Assembly (NCBI GenBank): GCA_043228905.1
Contig: JBHGNT010000001.1
Location: 21,886,001 to 21,950,000 of the forward strand
Direction: 5' to 3'
Source: Azolla caroliniana
Taxonomy: Eukaryota > Polypodiophyta
DNA: 64,000 nt
Part shown: in pieces, positions 45,701 through 54,798 of the stretch
Layout of the letters: each line of letters opens with the position of its first letter
Numbering within the stretch: the stretch's first letter is position 1
Position numbers and translations under genes: made by a program
The notes under the pieces: generated by a model
Database searches by the model: none
What the model was told of the DNA's origin: nothing
The model's input: the letters and a program-made list of their open reading frames with translations, nothing else

Positions 45701-47084
45701 TGGAGACGGGGATGGTGGGTCGTATGTCCTTTCGATCTTCTACTCGCACGATTCCCACATAATGCACAGTCTTCCGACTTTGGCGAATACTTGCAAGTCG
45801 CCCCCACTCCTTTCGTAATGTGGGAGATAATTGGAGAAGTTGCGGCCATGTTATCCTTGGTCCACTTGAAATCAACTCATGCTTCAAATTGAAAGCTTCT
45901 ACACCTTCACCCATAGGAATGTCCTCCATCTTGATCTTTCTTCTAGAGTGTCTCCTTCTCAATTTTTCCTCTTTCTCATTCTCCTTAGACTTCTTCTTTT
46001 GTCTTGAGGCACTAGATTCTCCTTCAACTTCTTTCTCCTTTTGCGAGGACCTTGTCCTTTTCACAGGAGCTACTTCAAAAGAATTATCACTATCATCAAT
46101 AAAATTAAGAAGATTCACATTATGAGGGATTGTAGGAACCTGAGCCATAGGGAGTGTTACGTTTCCTTCGACTTCATTGTTGTTAGGTCGTTGTCCATTC
46201 CTTTGCACTTGATAAATGCCTCTTCCCATGCCTCTTTGTTGTCGATGAGGACATCTTGTTGAGATGTGTCCCTCCTCTTGACAAGAATAACAAATTACAC
46301 CGTGATGCCCTCTAGAGCCACCACCATCGGGAATAGTGTTGTGAATTGCTTGGGATTGTCGCAAGTGGGTCATCACTTCATCAAAGCGCCGATTTACCAA
46401 TGCCATGGTATCTTGTTCACTCCTCACTTGTTCAACTTCTTGGGATATACTTGTTGGGTTTATTGTTGTGGTGGTATACACATTTGGAAACACTTGTCCC
46501 CCATGCACAATTGAAGATGAGGCTTGAAAGTTGGCACGAGGCATCAAATTTGCACCCAAAGCCGTCATTTGGGGATCCCCCAAGGAGCTCATCATCTTCA
46601 CTTGTCGATCATAAGCTTGACAAACTTGGATAAGAGCTTGAAACGATGTGGGATCCTTCAAGTTTGCTTCCAAACGGAAATACATATCAAGACCCATCTT
46701 GAATCGTTCCATTTTAAACCACTCGTCTTCAGTGCCGCCACGAAGACGAATCCATGTAGTCCACAAATCCTTGAAATTTCTTTCATACTCAGTGAAACCA
46801 ATTGGTGATTCCATCTTTAGTCGAAATAGCTCTTCCCTTACTTCGGTTGCACTTCGTCGTTGAATATATTTGGCACGAAACTGGTGCACCAACAATTGAT
46901 ATGCTCCCTGTTGGTTTGGAGGAAGAGAGTCATACCAATCTCGAGCTCGACCATAGAATGTAGCTACCAATAAAGGTAACTTCTCATTGTCGGTGATGCG
47001 TCCAATAGAGACAGCATGATGCTCAAAAGATGCCAAAAAGGCACCCGCATCTTGTGTTCTTTCACCTGAAAATGCAAATTGCAT
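42672..47084 (-). CDS. gypsy Gag-Pol polyprotein, uninterrupted but ending in mid-integrase
   Basis: About 1,470 codons are open. I start it at the ATG 47084 (MQFAFSGERTQDAGAFLASF) because upstream codons lie in the LTR and primer site. Gag domain; zinc knuckle CYSCQEEGHISTRCPH; Lys/Glu-rich stretch; protease VDSGARVSLIS; RT with VDYKPLNAATKRDHFPLP, CDGYSSYFQIRI and FMDDFAIYS; first RNase H (partly decayed, e.g. FFLSLSVGSHAIGAILMQQ); second, archaeal-type RNase H (FTLFFDGAFRKATN, NNEAEYATL, GDSLLVIKQIQGNW); integrase zinc domain and first core Asp (VAIDYMTKWVEA). The last ~26 residues are read from LTR sequence after the deletion. It cannot integrate by itself. Confidence 0.9.
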   Translation of the reverse strand: MQFAFSGERTQDAGAFLASFEHHAVSIGRITDNEKLPLLVATFYGRARDWYDSLPPNQQGAYQLLVHQFRAKYIQRRSATEVREELFRLKMESPIGFTEYERNFKDLWTTWIRLRGGTEDEWFKMERFKMGLDMYFRLEANLKDPTSFQALIQVCQAYDRQVKMMSSLGDPQMTALGANLMPRANFQASSSIVHGGQVFPNVYTTTTINPTSISQEVEQVRSEQDTMALVNRRFDEVMTHLRQSQAIHNTIPDGGGSRGHHGVICYSCQEEGHISTRCPHRQQRGMGRGIYQVQRNGQRPNNNEVEGNVTLPMAQVPTIPHNVNLLNFIDDSDNSFEVAPVKRTRSSQKEKEVEGESSASRQKKKSKENEKEEKLRRRHSRRKIKMEDIPMGEGVEAFNLKHELISSGPRITWPQLLQLSPTLRKEWGRLASIRQSRKTVHYVGIVRVEDRKDIRPTIPVSIKGFHIKDALVDSGARVSLISEFVVNKVGIPISRSSSARVAVAVGGVVHCIGIVEDVVIKCFGVSISMDFHVIPLKGPSYSLVLGRPWMQELNVVQDWSKGLMTITPSKGVSIHYDMRQQRLIEKEEDGITEYDSGSAYESDESEDSSSEWEMTTSYAVLKEEDDEGGLITMEQKEKMISKDLKGQERQQFINLISEFPNLFISDYAHIRGVDVIQHHINLKEGTTPVAQKLRRLGHVQKEALLKEVKALLRAQFIYPVEDSEWVSPIVVVPKKNGKWRVCVDYKPLNAATKRDHFPLPFQDEILDEIAGHEMYSVCDGYSSYFQIRIAEEDQKKTTFITPWGCFAYRCMPFGLTNAVFTFNRLAIHVFQPFFGKFVRVFMDDFAIYSSRKDHLEKVRSAFKRLEECKMQLNPEKCHIGEKEVVMLGHVVSQEGIKVDSSKIEAIQKMTTPTSIKDLEVFVQKVRYFERFIHMLAQILYPFRIILRTNNFLWTSTTEEQYVRIKELLCNAPILKPPDRTSTFFLSLSVGSHAIGAILMQQDSENRLMHPIYFISKAMSDVEKEFLEVEKWMLALIYACKKFRSFLLPHHFVIITSMSLLPYVLQHVSISARIAKWALLLAEFDFEVKLESTMRAELADLLTFRETFHEEDLVKLRKALPEPDMEDAFTLFFDGAFRKATNIAVGGIILKDPQGDRVKSEGITLSGVNSNNEAEYATLCYGLRLCKAMKIKRLILKGDSLLVIKQIQGNWKCQSDGLRNFYKEAMSLLRSFEKIQVKHVGRLYNKEADALAQAQLDKIKEGFVGVLETCKDVDSLEEVHNFLNKGEFPNNLNALQRKRLVAKASQYHLVGEDLYNKGKDGVLRRVPNKSEIIKILFKLHEEVCGGHLAHDIMIRKILLIGFTWPTIHRDVHDWCRSCDACQKAGIRHLQSGPLQPIVVFAPFEKWGIDAVGPLPKTQHGKEFILVAIDYMTKWVEAIATSSIKAKEWMRSVRKKCLCGRGSVLEEEGLWF

Positions 47085-47154
47085 AGCTAAGTTAATGTAA
47101 TATAGTAACACAATTAAATGATAAGTTCTCCCTCCTATACGGAAAGGATCCGCC

Positions 47155-47169
47155 CTCCCTGGAGCGCCA
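47155..47169 (-). promoter_or_regulatory. Candidate primer-binding site, TGGCG type
   Basis: TGGCGCTCCAGGGAG on the minus strand, three bases inside the 5' LTR; same TGGCG start as the site at 11281-11291. Confidence 0.55.
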
Positions 47170-47172
47170 AAA

Positions 47173-47898
47173 TGATAGGGTGTATAAGATAATAGATAGT
47201 TATACACTATATGAGGGCTTGACCAAACCGATTAGATGGAGTTGAAAATCATAATATATTATATAGCTCTAGGTAATTATGATTAGAGAGTATAACTCAA
47301 GAAACTAAGAAAAAAGATAGAGAAAGCGAGCAAGAAATAAGAATGTTCTGATATTCCAACATCAAGAGAATACAAAGGAGACAAACTCCACATTGAACTA
47401 AAACCAAAGACCTTCCTCTTCTAAGACACTTCTTCCTAACACTCCTCATCCACTCTTTTCCCTTCCCTCCTTTTCCTTCTCTCTTTTATTACTTCTTCTT
47501 TTATAACTTTCCTCTTCTTATCCACGTTCATGCTATTTTTAGAAGCTTTTTATCTCCCTATTTTTAGCTATGACACATCAACCTTCTAATCGTCATATCT
47601 CCCTCATCCGATATCCAAATTAAGCGATTTAAAAAGCTATAGAAAGCTCTTTTTACAAGCTTTCTAATCCATATTTAAACGTGATATTTGGATAAACAAC
47701 GAGGGAGTTATGACCATTCTATTTTTACTGTTTTTTATAGTCTGCGTTTTCTCTTTTTACTTTTCTCTTGGTCTCGTACTTTTACTTTTGACTTCTTCCC
47801 TAAGGTCTTAGTTCGTGTTCTTATCCTCAAAAGGTGAATTATCTATACTTTATATTCTCCTAATGTTCAATGGCTTAGATTCTAAAAACACTTTCACA
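47173..47898 (-). repeat. Complete 5' LTR of the Tat-like element (726 bp)
   Basis: Bounded by the primer-binding site on one side and the CTTAC duplication on the other; TG...CA ends on the minus strand. Confidence 0.85.
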
Positions 47899-47903
47899 CT
47901 TAC

Positions 47904-47975
47904 CAATTCCAAGTAAGCCATGGTAGTCCATTTGTCTTGATTTTATCACAGATCTTTTAGTCTCAAAGGGTTTTG
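47904..47975 (+). pseudogene. gypsy integrase fragment (right piece)
   Basis: Continues 42302-42446 after the insertion: PIPSKPW, a stop, SICLDFITDLLVSKGFDA. It ends abruptly against minus-strand gypsy sequence, an inversion-type junction. Confidence 0.85.
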
Positions 47976-50168
47976 ATGCTTTTTAAACAATAATAAACCA
48001 TCATGATATTCGAATTGTTGGTAGTCCATACTTGGTTGTTGAGACTGGGAACAGGATGCCCGAGAGGCATCAATTCGCGCTAGAATGGCTTCAGCAAAAC
48101 TATTTGTCTTCAAGTTGGCACGTATGGCATCGATAATCCGGGAATCCAGTGGAGTGTGAAAAATCCGCGTTCTGTGCAAACGTGTTGGTCCCAAGATTAC
48201 CTGCTTTTGATTATCAAATGCTGGATCACCCGGACGAGGTGCAAGATATGAACATCGCGATAGTGCATCTACTTTTCCTTGCTGCTACCCCAACCGATAT
48301 GTGATTTTGAAGTCAAAACGCGTGAGGAATTGGGCCCACCGAACTTGCCGTCGATTTAGCACACGAGCGTTCTGGAAGTAAGCAAGATTTTTGTGATCAC
48401 TGAAGACGATGACCTGATGAGGAGAGCCCTCTAAGAAGTGCTGCCATTCCACAAATGAATCCACAATGGCTAATAACTCCTTGTCATGTATCTCGTAGTT
48501 AATTTCCGCGGCATCAAATTTGTGTGAGTGGAAAGCCACAGGATGTAACTTTTCTTGATCTCCTTGTTGTGAAAGGATGCTACCGAGGGTGAAATCCGAT
48601 GCGTCGGCCTCCATGATGAATGGTTTGTTTGTATCCACATGAGCTAGAATAGGAGCTGATGTAAAAACTTTCTCAAGATGCATAAAAGCCATGTCCGCTT
48701 CATTGGACCAAAGAAATGATTGTCCCTTCTTGGTAAGCTGTGTGAGAGGTAAAATAATCTTCGAGTAATCTTGTATAAACTTGCAGTAGAAGTTAGAAAA
48801 GCCTAGGAAACATTGCGCATCTAGTAACGAATGTGGAGTTTGCCACTCTAGCATAGTTTGGACTTTAGCTGGATCCATGGAGATGCCTTTTGAGGAGATG
48901 ACGCAGCCTAGAAATTCCACTTGCTTATAGTCAAAGCTACATTTTTCTAGTTTGGCATAAAGACCATGCTCTCGGAGACATTTTAGTAGTAATAGTACAT
49001 GAGAATCATGCTCTTCTTGTGTCTTCGAATAAATCAATAGATCATCTAGATAGATGATCAAACAGATATCTAAGAGATCTTTGAATATATCATTTGCCAT
49101 GTGTTGGAAGACTGTGGGCGCATTAGTTAGACCGAACGGCATAATGGTATACTCGAAGTGCCCATATTAGCTACAAAAAGCGGTCTTCCATTCGTCTCTC
49201 GGTCGGATCCGCACGAAGTTATATGCTCCTCGTAAGTCGATTTTTGTAAAAAACTTGGCACCATTTACACGTTCTAATAGACTTGATATAAGGGGAAGTG
49301 CATACCTATTCCAAATGGTGACCTTATTCAAGCCACGGTAATCAACGACGAGATAAAGGGATCCATCTTTCTTTTTGACAAAGAAAATGGGTGCACCGGC
49401 CGGAGATTTCGAATGACGAATAACCCCGCTTGCCAAATTATCTTCTATGTAGGCTCGAAGGACTTCCAATTTGGTTGGTGACAAGTTGTAAATCGTTCCC
49501 CACGGTGGCTCTGTTCCTGGTTGTAAATCGATGGGACAATCATAGGGACGAAGAGTACTAGCTCTAACCTTGTCAAATACATCGGCATAAGGATGATATT
49601 TCGTGGGAAGTTGAACTAAGGATTCCTTTTTAATAGTGCTGGAAGGATGTACTGATATTGCAAATAGAAACATTGACACCTTACGTCCTTCTTCGCGTAA
49701 TTGATGGAGCGAAATGGTCGAAACTCGATGAGTAGATTCTCGAGGTTGTCGATACCAGACTTCTCTTGTTCTCCAATCTATGTGTGGATTATGTACTTCA
49801 AACCAAGGTAATCCCAGGACAATGGGATGCTCTGGACTACTAATGATATTAAATGATACCACACACACAAAGCTATCTAGGACAACCTGAATAGGTTCTG
49901 ACTCTTCTACGATATTCCCAGAAGCAATGGGACAACCATCAATGACTATTACAAATGTGGGGAAAGGAAGTTTTCTTAAGAATATCTGAGAAGCTTGGGC
50001 AAAATTCCGATCCATGAAACAGGAATTGTCTCCGTAATCTAAAAGTGCTAAGACATGTACTGGAGGGGTACTTTTAGTACTAATCATGACTTGGGCTAAG
50101 AAGACATTGCTAACTTGCTTAGAGGGAATGGAACCACTAATGGGCTGCACAGATCTAGGGCTGTCCAA
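47976..50168 (-). pseudogene. gypsy protease-RT-RNase H, broken
   Basis: Single frame with stops near 49164 and 48283. Protease reads LLDYGDNSCFMDRNF in place of a D[ST]GA motif. RT has [32 protein letters not shown] (motif A present) and YLDDLLIYS. RNase H has FIMEADASDFTLGS and HDKELLAIVDSF. The last readable part is FEYHDGLLLF before the junction. Confidence 0.9.
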
Positions 50169-50194
50169 CCAAACGGCTCCTATTTTGGTTGGAC

Positions 50195-51325
50195 TTAGTC
50201 GTTTAACTCTTCCTCTAATTGACTAAGGATTTCAAATTTGTTTGAGATACTTGGGCTATCAGTACTATTAATACTATCAGACACTCCTAAGGGAATTGAC
50301 TCGGGTTTAGTACATGCTACGATTTGATTTACCTGTCTTCTTGGCCTATGGGGACAATTGATGGCGATATGCCCTAGTCCACCGTAATAAAGACATAATC
50401 GATTTGCTCGTCGTCGTTGCTTTTCTTCTTCTGATAATGGGCCACGTCGACGCATGGTGTCGATCTCCATCGACGTTAGAGTATTTGCCTGAGATACATC
50501 TCGTGCAACCGGTTTAACTGCGATTGAGGCGTATGTGGGCTCTGGCCTAGTCTGTGGCATTTGAATTGACGTTCCGAATGTCGTTCAAAAAGGCGGTTGT
50601 CACATCGGATCGCTTGACTGATTGCCTTTGTAAGAGATTTTGGTTCTTCGGGAAAGGTTAAAAGTAAATCTTTGACGTCGTTTCGCAGGCCATAGCGGAA
50701 CTGCTCCATTAGGGCTTGATCATCCAAGGGGATATCTGAGGCGAGTAGACAGAAATCCGCCGCATAGTCAGAGGCTGGACAATCGCCTTAATGCAATCGC
50801 CGGATTTTGTTGCGTCATCCTGATGCTGTCGGTATCTCCAAAGCAGGCTTTAAACTTGCTAATAAAGTCTTCAAAGTTATTAAGCAAGGGAAATTGTTTT
50901 TCCAAAAGCAGAACGAACTATGCCAAGACTGAGCCGCTGAGCAACGTGCCTATTAGGCCTACTCGGGATGCATCAGTGGGGTATCAAGAAGGATGCATTT
51001 GCATGACTAAGCGTACTTGATTAAGGAATCCTCTGAATTGTGAGCGTGTTCCATCGAATTTCATAGGAAGACCAATCTTGGGGTCTTTATGAATTCCTTG
51101 GGGACTTGATCCTTGTTGTTGTAACGCTATGATGGTTACTCCAAGTTGTTGTACGCGTAACGCTAACTCCCCATGTTGTTGCTACGTTTGCTGTTTTTCT
51201 AAAGCGATTTGTTGAAGATCCCCTAACAATTGTTGGTTTTCTTGTTCCAATGCAACGAATTTTTCTTTTAGACACTATAGCTCGGAAAAAACGGATTGAT
51301 ATTCCTGGGTGCTAAAAATAGCCAT
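50195..51325 (-). pseudogene. gypsy Gag, broken in several places
   Basis: Begins at MAIFSTQEYQSVFSEL (51325) with a stop soon after. It then follows the gag of 32754: KFDGTRSQFRGFLNQVRLVM, LLSGSVLAWF, MDDQALMEQFRYGLRNDVKDL, and a zinc knuckle CLYYGGLGHIAINCPH whose second Cys is Tyr. At least three frame changes or stops. Confidence 0.88.
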
Positions 51326-51390
51326 AGTATTGGAAAAAGGGGTAAGAGGATGAGGGAAACCGAAAAGAAGACCAAAGGGAAATTTTGGTT

Positions 51391-51482
51391 CAAACTGTTA
51401 GGAATAGTACTAAAACAGAGAGAGAATTAGTACTAGAGAAGGGAAGTACTATTAGTACTAAGAGGACAGACTGTGTAAAACT

Positions 51483-51532
<50 letters not shown>

Positions 51533-51534
51533 AT
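51391..51534 (-). repeat. Truncated LTR with long (GA)n tract
   Basis: Starts TGTTAGGAATAGTACTAAA on the plus strand, contains several TAGTACTA copies and ends in (GA)n at about 51485-51529. The same TAGTACTAATTCTCTCT signature occurs near 1460-1500. Confidence 0.6.
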
Positions 51535-51921
51535 TGTTGAGTGACAAGCTCAACATTGGGTGCGTAACACGGTGCGTAACCCAGTGTGTAGACTGGGTGC
51601 GTAAAACAGTATGCATAAGGTGGCCGTATGGGTGTGTAAACCGAAAGGCCGTTAGTATGGTATTCCTCGTAAGGAATAATTTTGGGAGTTAGTGTAGCAG
51701 GCTCATTTATGAGTAGTCAAGTACTGTGAGTACATGTGTCAGCTCGATGTCAAGACTGAGAGAGAGAAAGAGAGAAAAAGAGATAGAGAGATAATTGAAA
51801 GAGAATTATTATATTGAAGCGTAAAATGGATTACAAAGAGTAGGCTACAAAATGGCGTTGAACCAATTTAGGTTTGGGATGGGTGGTAGATCCCTATTTA
51901 TAAGTAATAGAGAACACTCTA

Positions 51922-52052
51922 GAATATTCTAGGTTATCCTAGAATGTAGAGTAATCTAGAAGATCTCTAGAGTACTCTAGAAGGTTCTAGTGGTATAGAA
52001 CACTCTAGAATATTCTAGGTCATTCTAGAATGTAGAGTAATATAGAATATTC
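51922..52052. promoter_or_regulatory. Cluster of heat-shock-element-like inverted GAA/TTC pairs in the LTR
   Basis: GAAnnTTC occurs at 51922, 51980, 52008 and 52045, and TTCnnGAA at 52023, within palindromes such as CTAGAATATTCTAG and CTAGAAGGTTCTAG. They lie downstream of the TATA box on the plus-strand map, that is upstream of it in element sense. Most are repeated in the right LTR (54857-54990). Pairs are gapped, so binding is inference. Confidence 0.5.
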
Positions 52053-52106
52053 CTATGATATTAGATTTTATATTCTAGAGACTATACATATAAGAATATT
52101 AATACA

Positions 52107-52154
52107 ATGGTTAAGGATTTGACATGTGTACAACAAGGTCGTGGGTTCAAATCC
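52107..52154 (+). promoter_or_regulatory. tRNA-like pol III A/B boxes (SINE-head-like) within the LTR
   Basis: AATGGTTAAGGA (A-box position) and GGGTTCAAATCC (B box, 52143-52154) have the ~36-bp spacing of tRNA-derived SINE heads. They are conserved in the other LTR (55031-55079) and lie antisense to the gypsy element. Confidence 0.5.
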
Positions 52155-52208
52155 TTTTGAGTCATAATGTGAGTGTCATGATCCTTTCGATGCATGATGT
52201 GACTGTTA

Positions 52209-53318
52209 TCATGACACTATCCCCCTTCTTCGACGACACGTCTCACGGGTCATAGGGTTTGTATTAGGACTTGGTTTACAAGGATATTGGCGATGAAATG
52301 CATTGACGAGTTCTGCAGCATTGGAAAGATTTGTGGCAGGTTCCCAAGTTCGATCATTGGGGGTATAGCCTAGCCAATCGACTAAGTAATACAGCTTGTT
52401 GTGCACGATTTTAGAATCGAGAACGACAACAACTTCAAATTCAGGCCTGTCCAAGAACTCGACAGGTGGTGGGGGTGTCGTAAGACGGCCCGCAATTGAA
52501 CTTGTAGTATAAGGTTCCAAAAGGGATACATGAAACACCGGATGAAGATGCATGTGCGGAGGGAGGTCAAGACGAAATGCAACATCACTTATCTTACCAG
52601 TGATCATGTAAGGGCCAAAACGTTGGTAATCCAATTTATTGCAAGGTCGAGTGGTCTTGATGTTGTGTTGGAGAAGCCATACATGATCCCCAATGCAGAA
52701 CTTTTTTGAGGAGTCTAGACGATGACGATCGGCAAGCCTCTTGTGTGTAAATTGAGCATCGTGCAAATTGTGGAGAATGTTAGCTTGAATTTCTTGGAGG
52801 CGTCTAAGACGATCCTCGGCAGCATGGTTGGTAGGAACTTCTGGATGCGCATTCATCGTCCACCGAGGATGACAACCCGTATTTGCGAAAAATGGGGAAT
52901 ATCCTGTAGAAGAATGGGCTGAGTAGTTGTAAGCGAATTCCACCAAGTGCAAAAAAGAAACCCAATCATCTTGTTGATAGTTGATGAAACAACAAAGATA
53001 TTGTTCCAATGTCTGGTTGGTACGATCTGTTTGGCCATTTGCTTCAGGATGATAGCCCGAAGAAAGCTTAACTGAAATGTGGAGAAGTTTGAACAGGTGC
53101 TTCCAAAACTTTGAGATGAATTGTGGACCACGATCACTAATAATATCATTCGGCAGACCATGATGCTTAAATACCTCCCGCATAACGAGATTAGCCGTCT
53201 CTTGACTAGTAATCGACTTTGTACATGGCAAGAAATGTGCCATTTTGGTAAATCGATCAACCACTGTGAGAATTGCATCAAAACCTTTTGAAACTGGGAG
53301 ATCAGTAATGAAGTCCAA
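52209..53318 (-). CDS. gypsy integrase core and chromodomain
   Basis: 369 codons open. DDE positions: VVDRFTKM, SDRGPQF, and TDRTNQ where Glu is usual (NGQTERVNQ in the relative at 36434), a Glu-to-Asp change. C-terminus GDHVWLLQHNIKTTRPC, RFGPYMITGKISDVAFRL; chromodomain FEVVVVLDSKIVHNKLYYLVDWLGY...TWEP. The true frame begins upstream in the zinc domain but is separated by a frameshift near 53455. The stop abuts the polypurine tract and 3' LTR. Confidence 0.9.
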   Translation of the reverse strand: MDFITDLPVSKGFDAILTVVDRFTKMAHFLPCTKSITSQETANLVMREVFKHHGLPNDIISDRGPQFISKFWKHLFKLLHISVKLSSGYHPEANGQTDRTNQTLEQYLCCFINYQQDDWVSFLHLVEFAYNYSAHSSTGYSPFFANTGCHPRWTMNAHPEVPTNHAAEDRLRRLQEIQANILHNLHDAQFTHKRLADRHRLDSSKKFCIGDHVWLLQHNIKTTRPCNKLDYQRFGPYMITGKISDVAFRLDLPPHMHLHPVFHVSLLEPYTTSSIAGRLTTPPPPVEFLDRPEFEVVVVLDSKIVHNKLYYLVDWLGYTPNDRTWEPATNLSNAAELVNAFHRQYPCKPSPNTNPMTRETCRRRRGIVS

Positions 53319-53430
53319 GGATATAGACTTCCAAGGTGTTTCCGGAATGGGAAGTGGTTGTAGTAAGCCATAGGGTCGGTGACGAGGATTCTTTGATCGA
53401 CAACATATATCACAACTCCGAACATACTCC

Positions 53431-54623
53431 TCAACAAAATGACGAAGGTGAGGCCACCAAGCATTGAGAAATTAATTCTAGAGTCTTGTGAACTCCAAAA
53501 TGACCAGCCATTGGTGAGTCATGGCAATGTTGCAAAACTTGTAGCCGTGGGGGACCATCAGGAACATACAATAAATTTTGTCGAAATAGAAAACCATCAT
53601 GCCAATAGAACTGACAATAGTCATTACGAGGATTTTTCGACTGTGAGCAAGAAGCACGATCCGGGACAATATGATCCAAAACATCCTTTGCGAAATCATC
53701 AGTGGCCATATGATCTCGAATGGAATCAAGAAGAGTGGAATTTTCAAGAGTTGTTATGGCGTTAACTACCATTAATCGTAATCGATTAGGACCCAAAAGG
53801 ATTTGTTTTTGATGCTCAAATGTAGGTTCCCTTGGACAAAGTTCCATATAAGAGCGCTGAGAAAGAGCATCTGCTTTGCTTTGCTGCATCCCAGGGCGAT
53901 ATATGATGATAAAGTTGAAGTGAGTCAAAAATTGCGCCCACCGGGCTTGTCGCCGACTCAAGACTCAAGCATTTTGGAAATAAGTCAGGTTCTTATGATC
54001 ATTGTAGACAATGATCTGCTGAGAAGAACCTTCTAGGAAATGTCGCCATTGTTGAAACGAATCCACGATTGCAAGAAGCTCTTTGTCATGGATCTCGTAG
54101 TTGATCTCTACAACTTCAAACTTTTGTGAATATTTTGCACCACTGAGACGTTCCAAAAGATTCGGGATTAATGGTAGAGCATATCTATTTCGGATAGTCA
54201 CTTTGTTTAGCCCTCGATAATCCACGACCAACCGAAGAGTCTCATTCTTCTTCTTAATGAAGAAGATAGGTGCACCAGCAGGGGATCTAGAATGCCGAAT
54301 GAATCCGTTTGCCAGATTCTCATCAATATATTCCCGCAAAGTCTCTAGCTCTACAGGGGAGAGATTATAAATTGGGCCCCATGGAGGTTCTTTCCCTGGT
54401 TGTAAGTCAATAGGGCAGTCGTATGGCCGATGCTCCGGCAATGTATTGGCCTTCACCTTATCAAAGACATCTGAAAACTCCTCGTGTTTCTCTGGTAGTT
54501 TAATATCCGCTTCACGTGAAGTGGATGATGGAGTTGCTATTATTGCGAAGACGAACATGGCCTCGTTCCCCCCTTCCTCCCGCAACTGTCGTAAAGAGAT
54601 GGGCGATAACTCATTGTAATCCA
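53431..54623 (-). pseudogene. gypsy RT (core deleted)-RNase H-zinc domain
   Basis: From 54623: protease-RT linker and RT N-terminus ([63 protein letters not shown]), then directly SQKFEVVEINYEIHDKELLA of RNase H. The intervening RT palm, including motif A and the YLDD box, is deleted in frame, about 200-250 residues compared with 48285-49250. A TGA interrupts at 53962; RNase H and [12 protein letters not shown] of the integrase zinc domain follow until a frameshift. Confidence 0.9.
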
Positions 54624-54798
54624 TTTTACGCTTCAATATAATAATTCTCTTTCAATTATCTCTCTATCTCTTTTTCTCTCTCTTTCTCTCTCTCAGTCTT
54701 GACAATTTCTTTGTAATCCATTTTACGCTTCAATATAATAATTCTCTTTCAATTATCTCTCTATGTCTTTTTCTCTCTCTTTCTCTCTCTCAATCTTG
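54618..54798. repeat. Two inverted copies of the LTR terminal segment
   Basis: 54618-54707 and 54713-54798 are each complementary to the first ~85-90 bp of 51748-52206, in tandem, ending CAGTCTTGACA and CAATCTTGACA. Confidence 0.85.

Larger units (their letters stand above)
42447..47898 (-). mobile_element. Ty3/gypsy Tat-like element, 3' end deleted
   Basis: Perfect 5-bp target duplication CTTAC (42442-42446 and 47899-47903). The 5' LTR is complete (47173-47898); the other LTR survives only as 42447-42752, joined directly to the middle of integrase. Two RNase H domains are present, typical of Tat. The shared LTR parts differ by two substitutions and one 22-bp duplication, so insertion is fairly recent. 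Confidence 0.92.
47976..51534 (-). mobile_element. Ty3/gypsy chromovirus-type remnant
   Basis: Minus-strand gag, protease, RT and RNase H, collinear with 32754-35700 and 53400-54620. The integrase is missing after the 47975 junction. A probable 5' LTR start is at 51391 (TGTTAGGAATAG), truncated at 51534 by the next copia element. Confidence 0.85.
51748..52206 (-). repeat. 3' LTR of the deleted gypsy element (459 bp)
   Basis: Minus-strand TGTCATGATAAC...CAGTCTTGACA. TATAAATAG on the minus strand (51894-51902). Internal repeats of the CTAGAATATTCTAG type and a tRNA-like segment are separate entries. A purine tract GGGGGATAG adjoins it. Confidence 0.92.

Noticed and set aside
51485-51529. Regulatory (GA)n element
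   Set aside because: A plain microsatellite at the edge of a truncated LTR; no further support.
52107-52154. A functional tRNA gene
   Set aside because: Only the internal promoter boxes are recognisable; no acceptor stem or foldable cloverleaf is seen.
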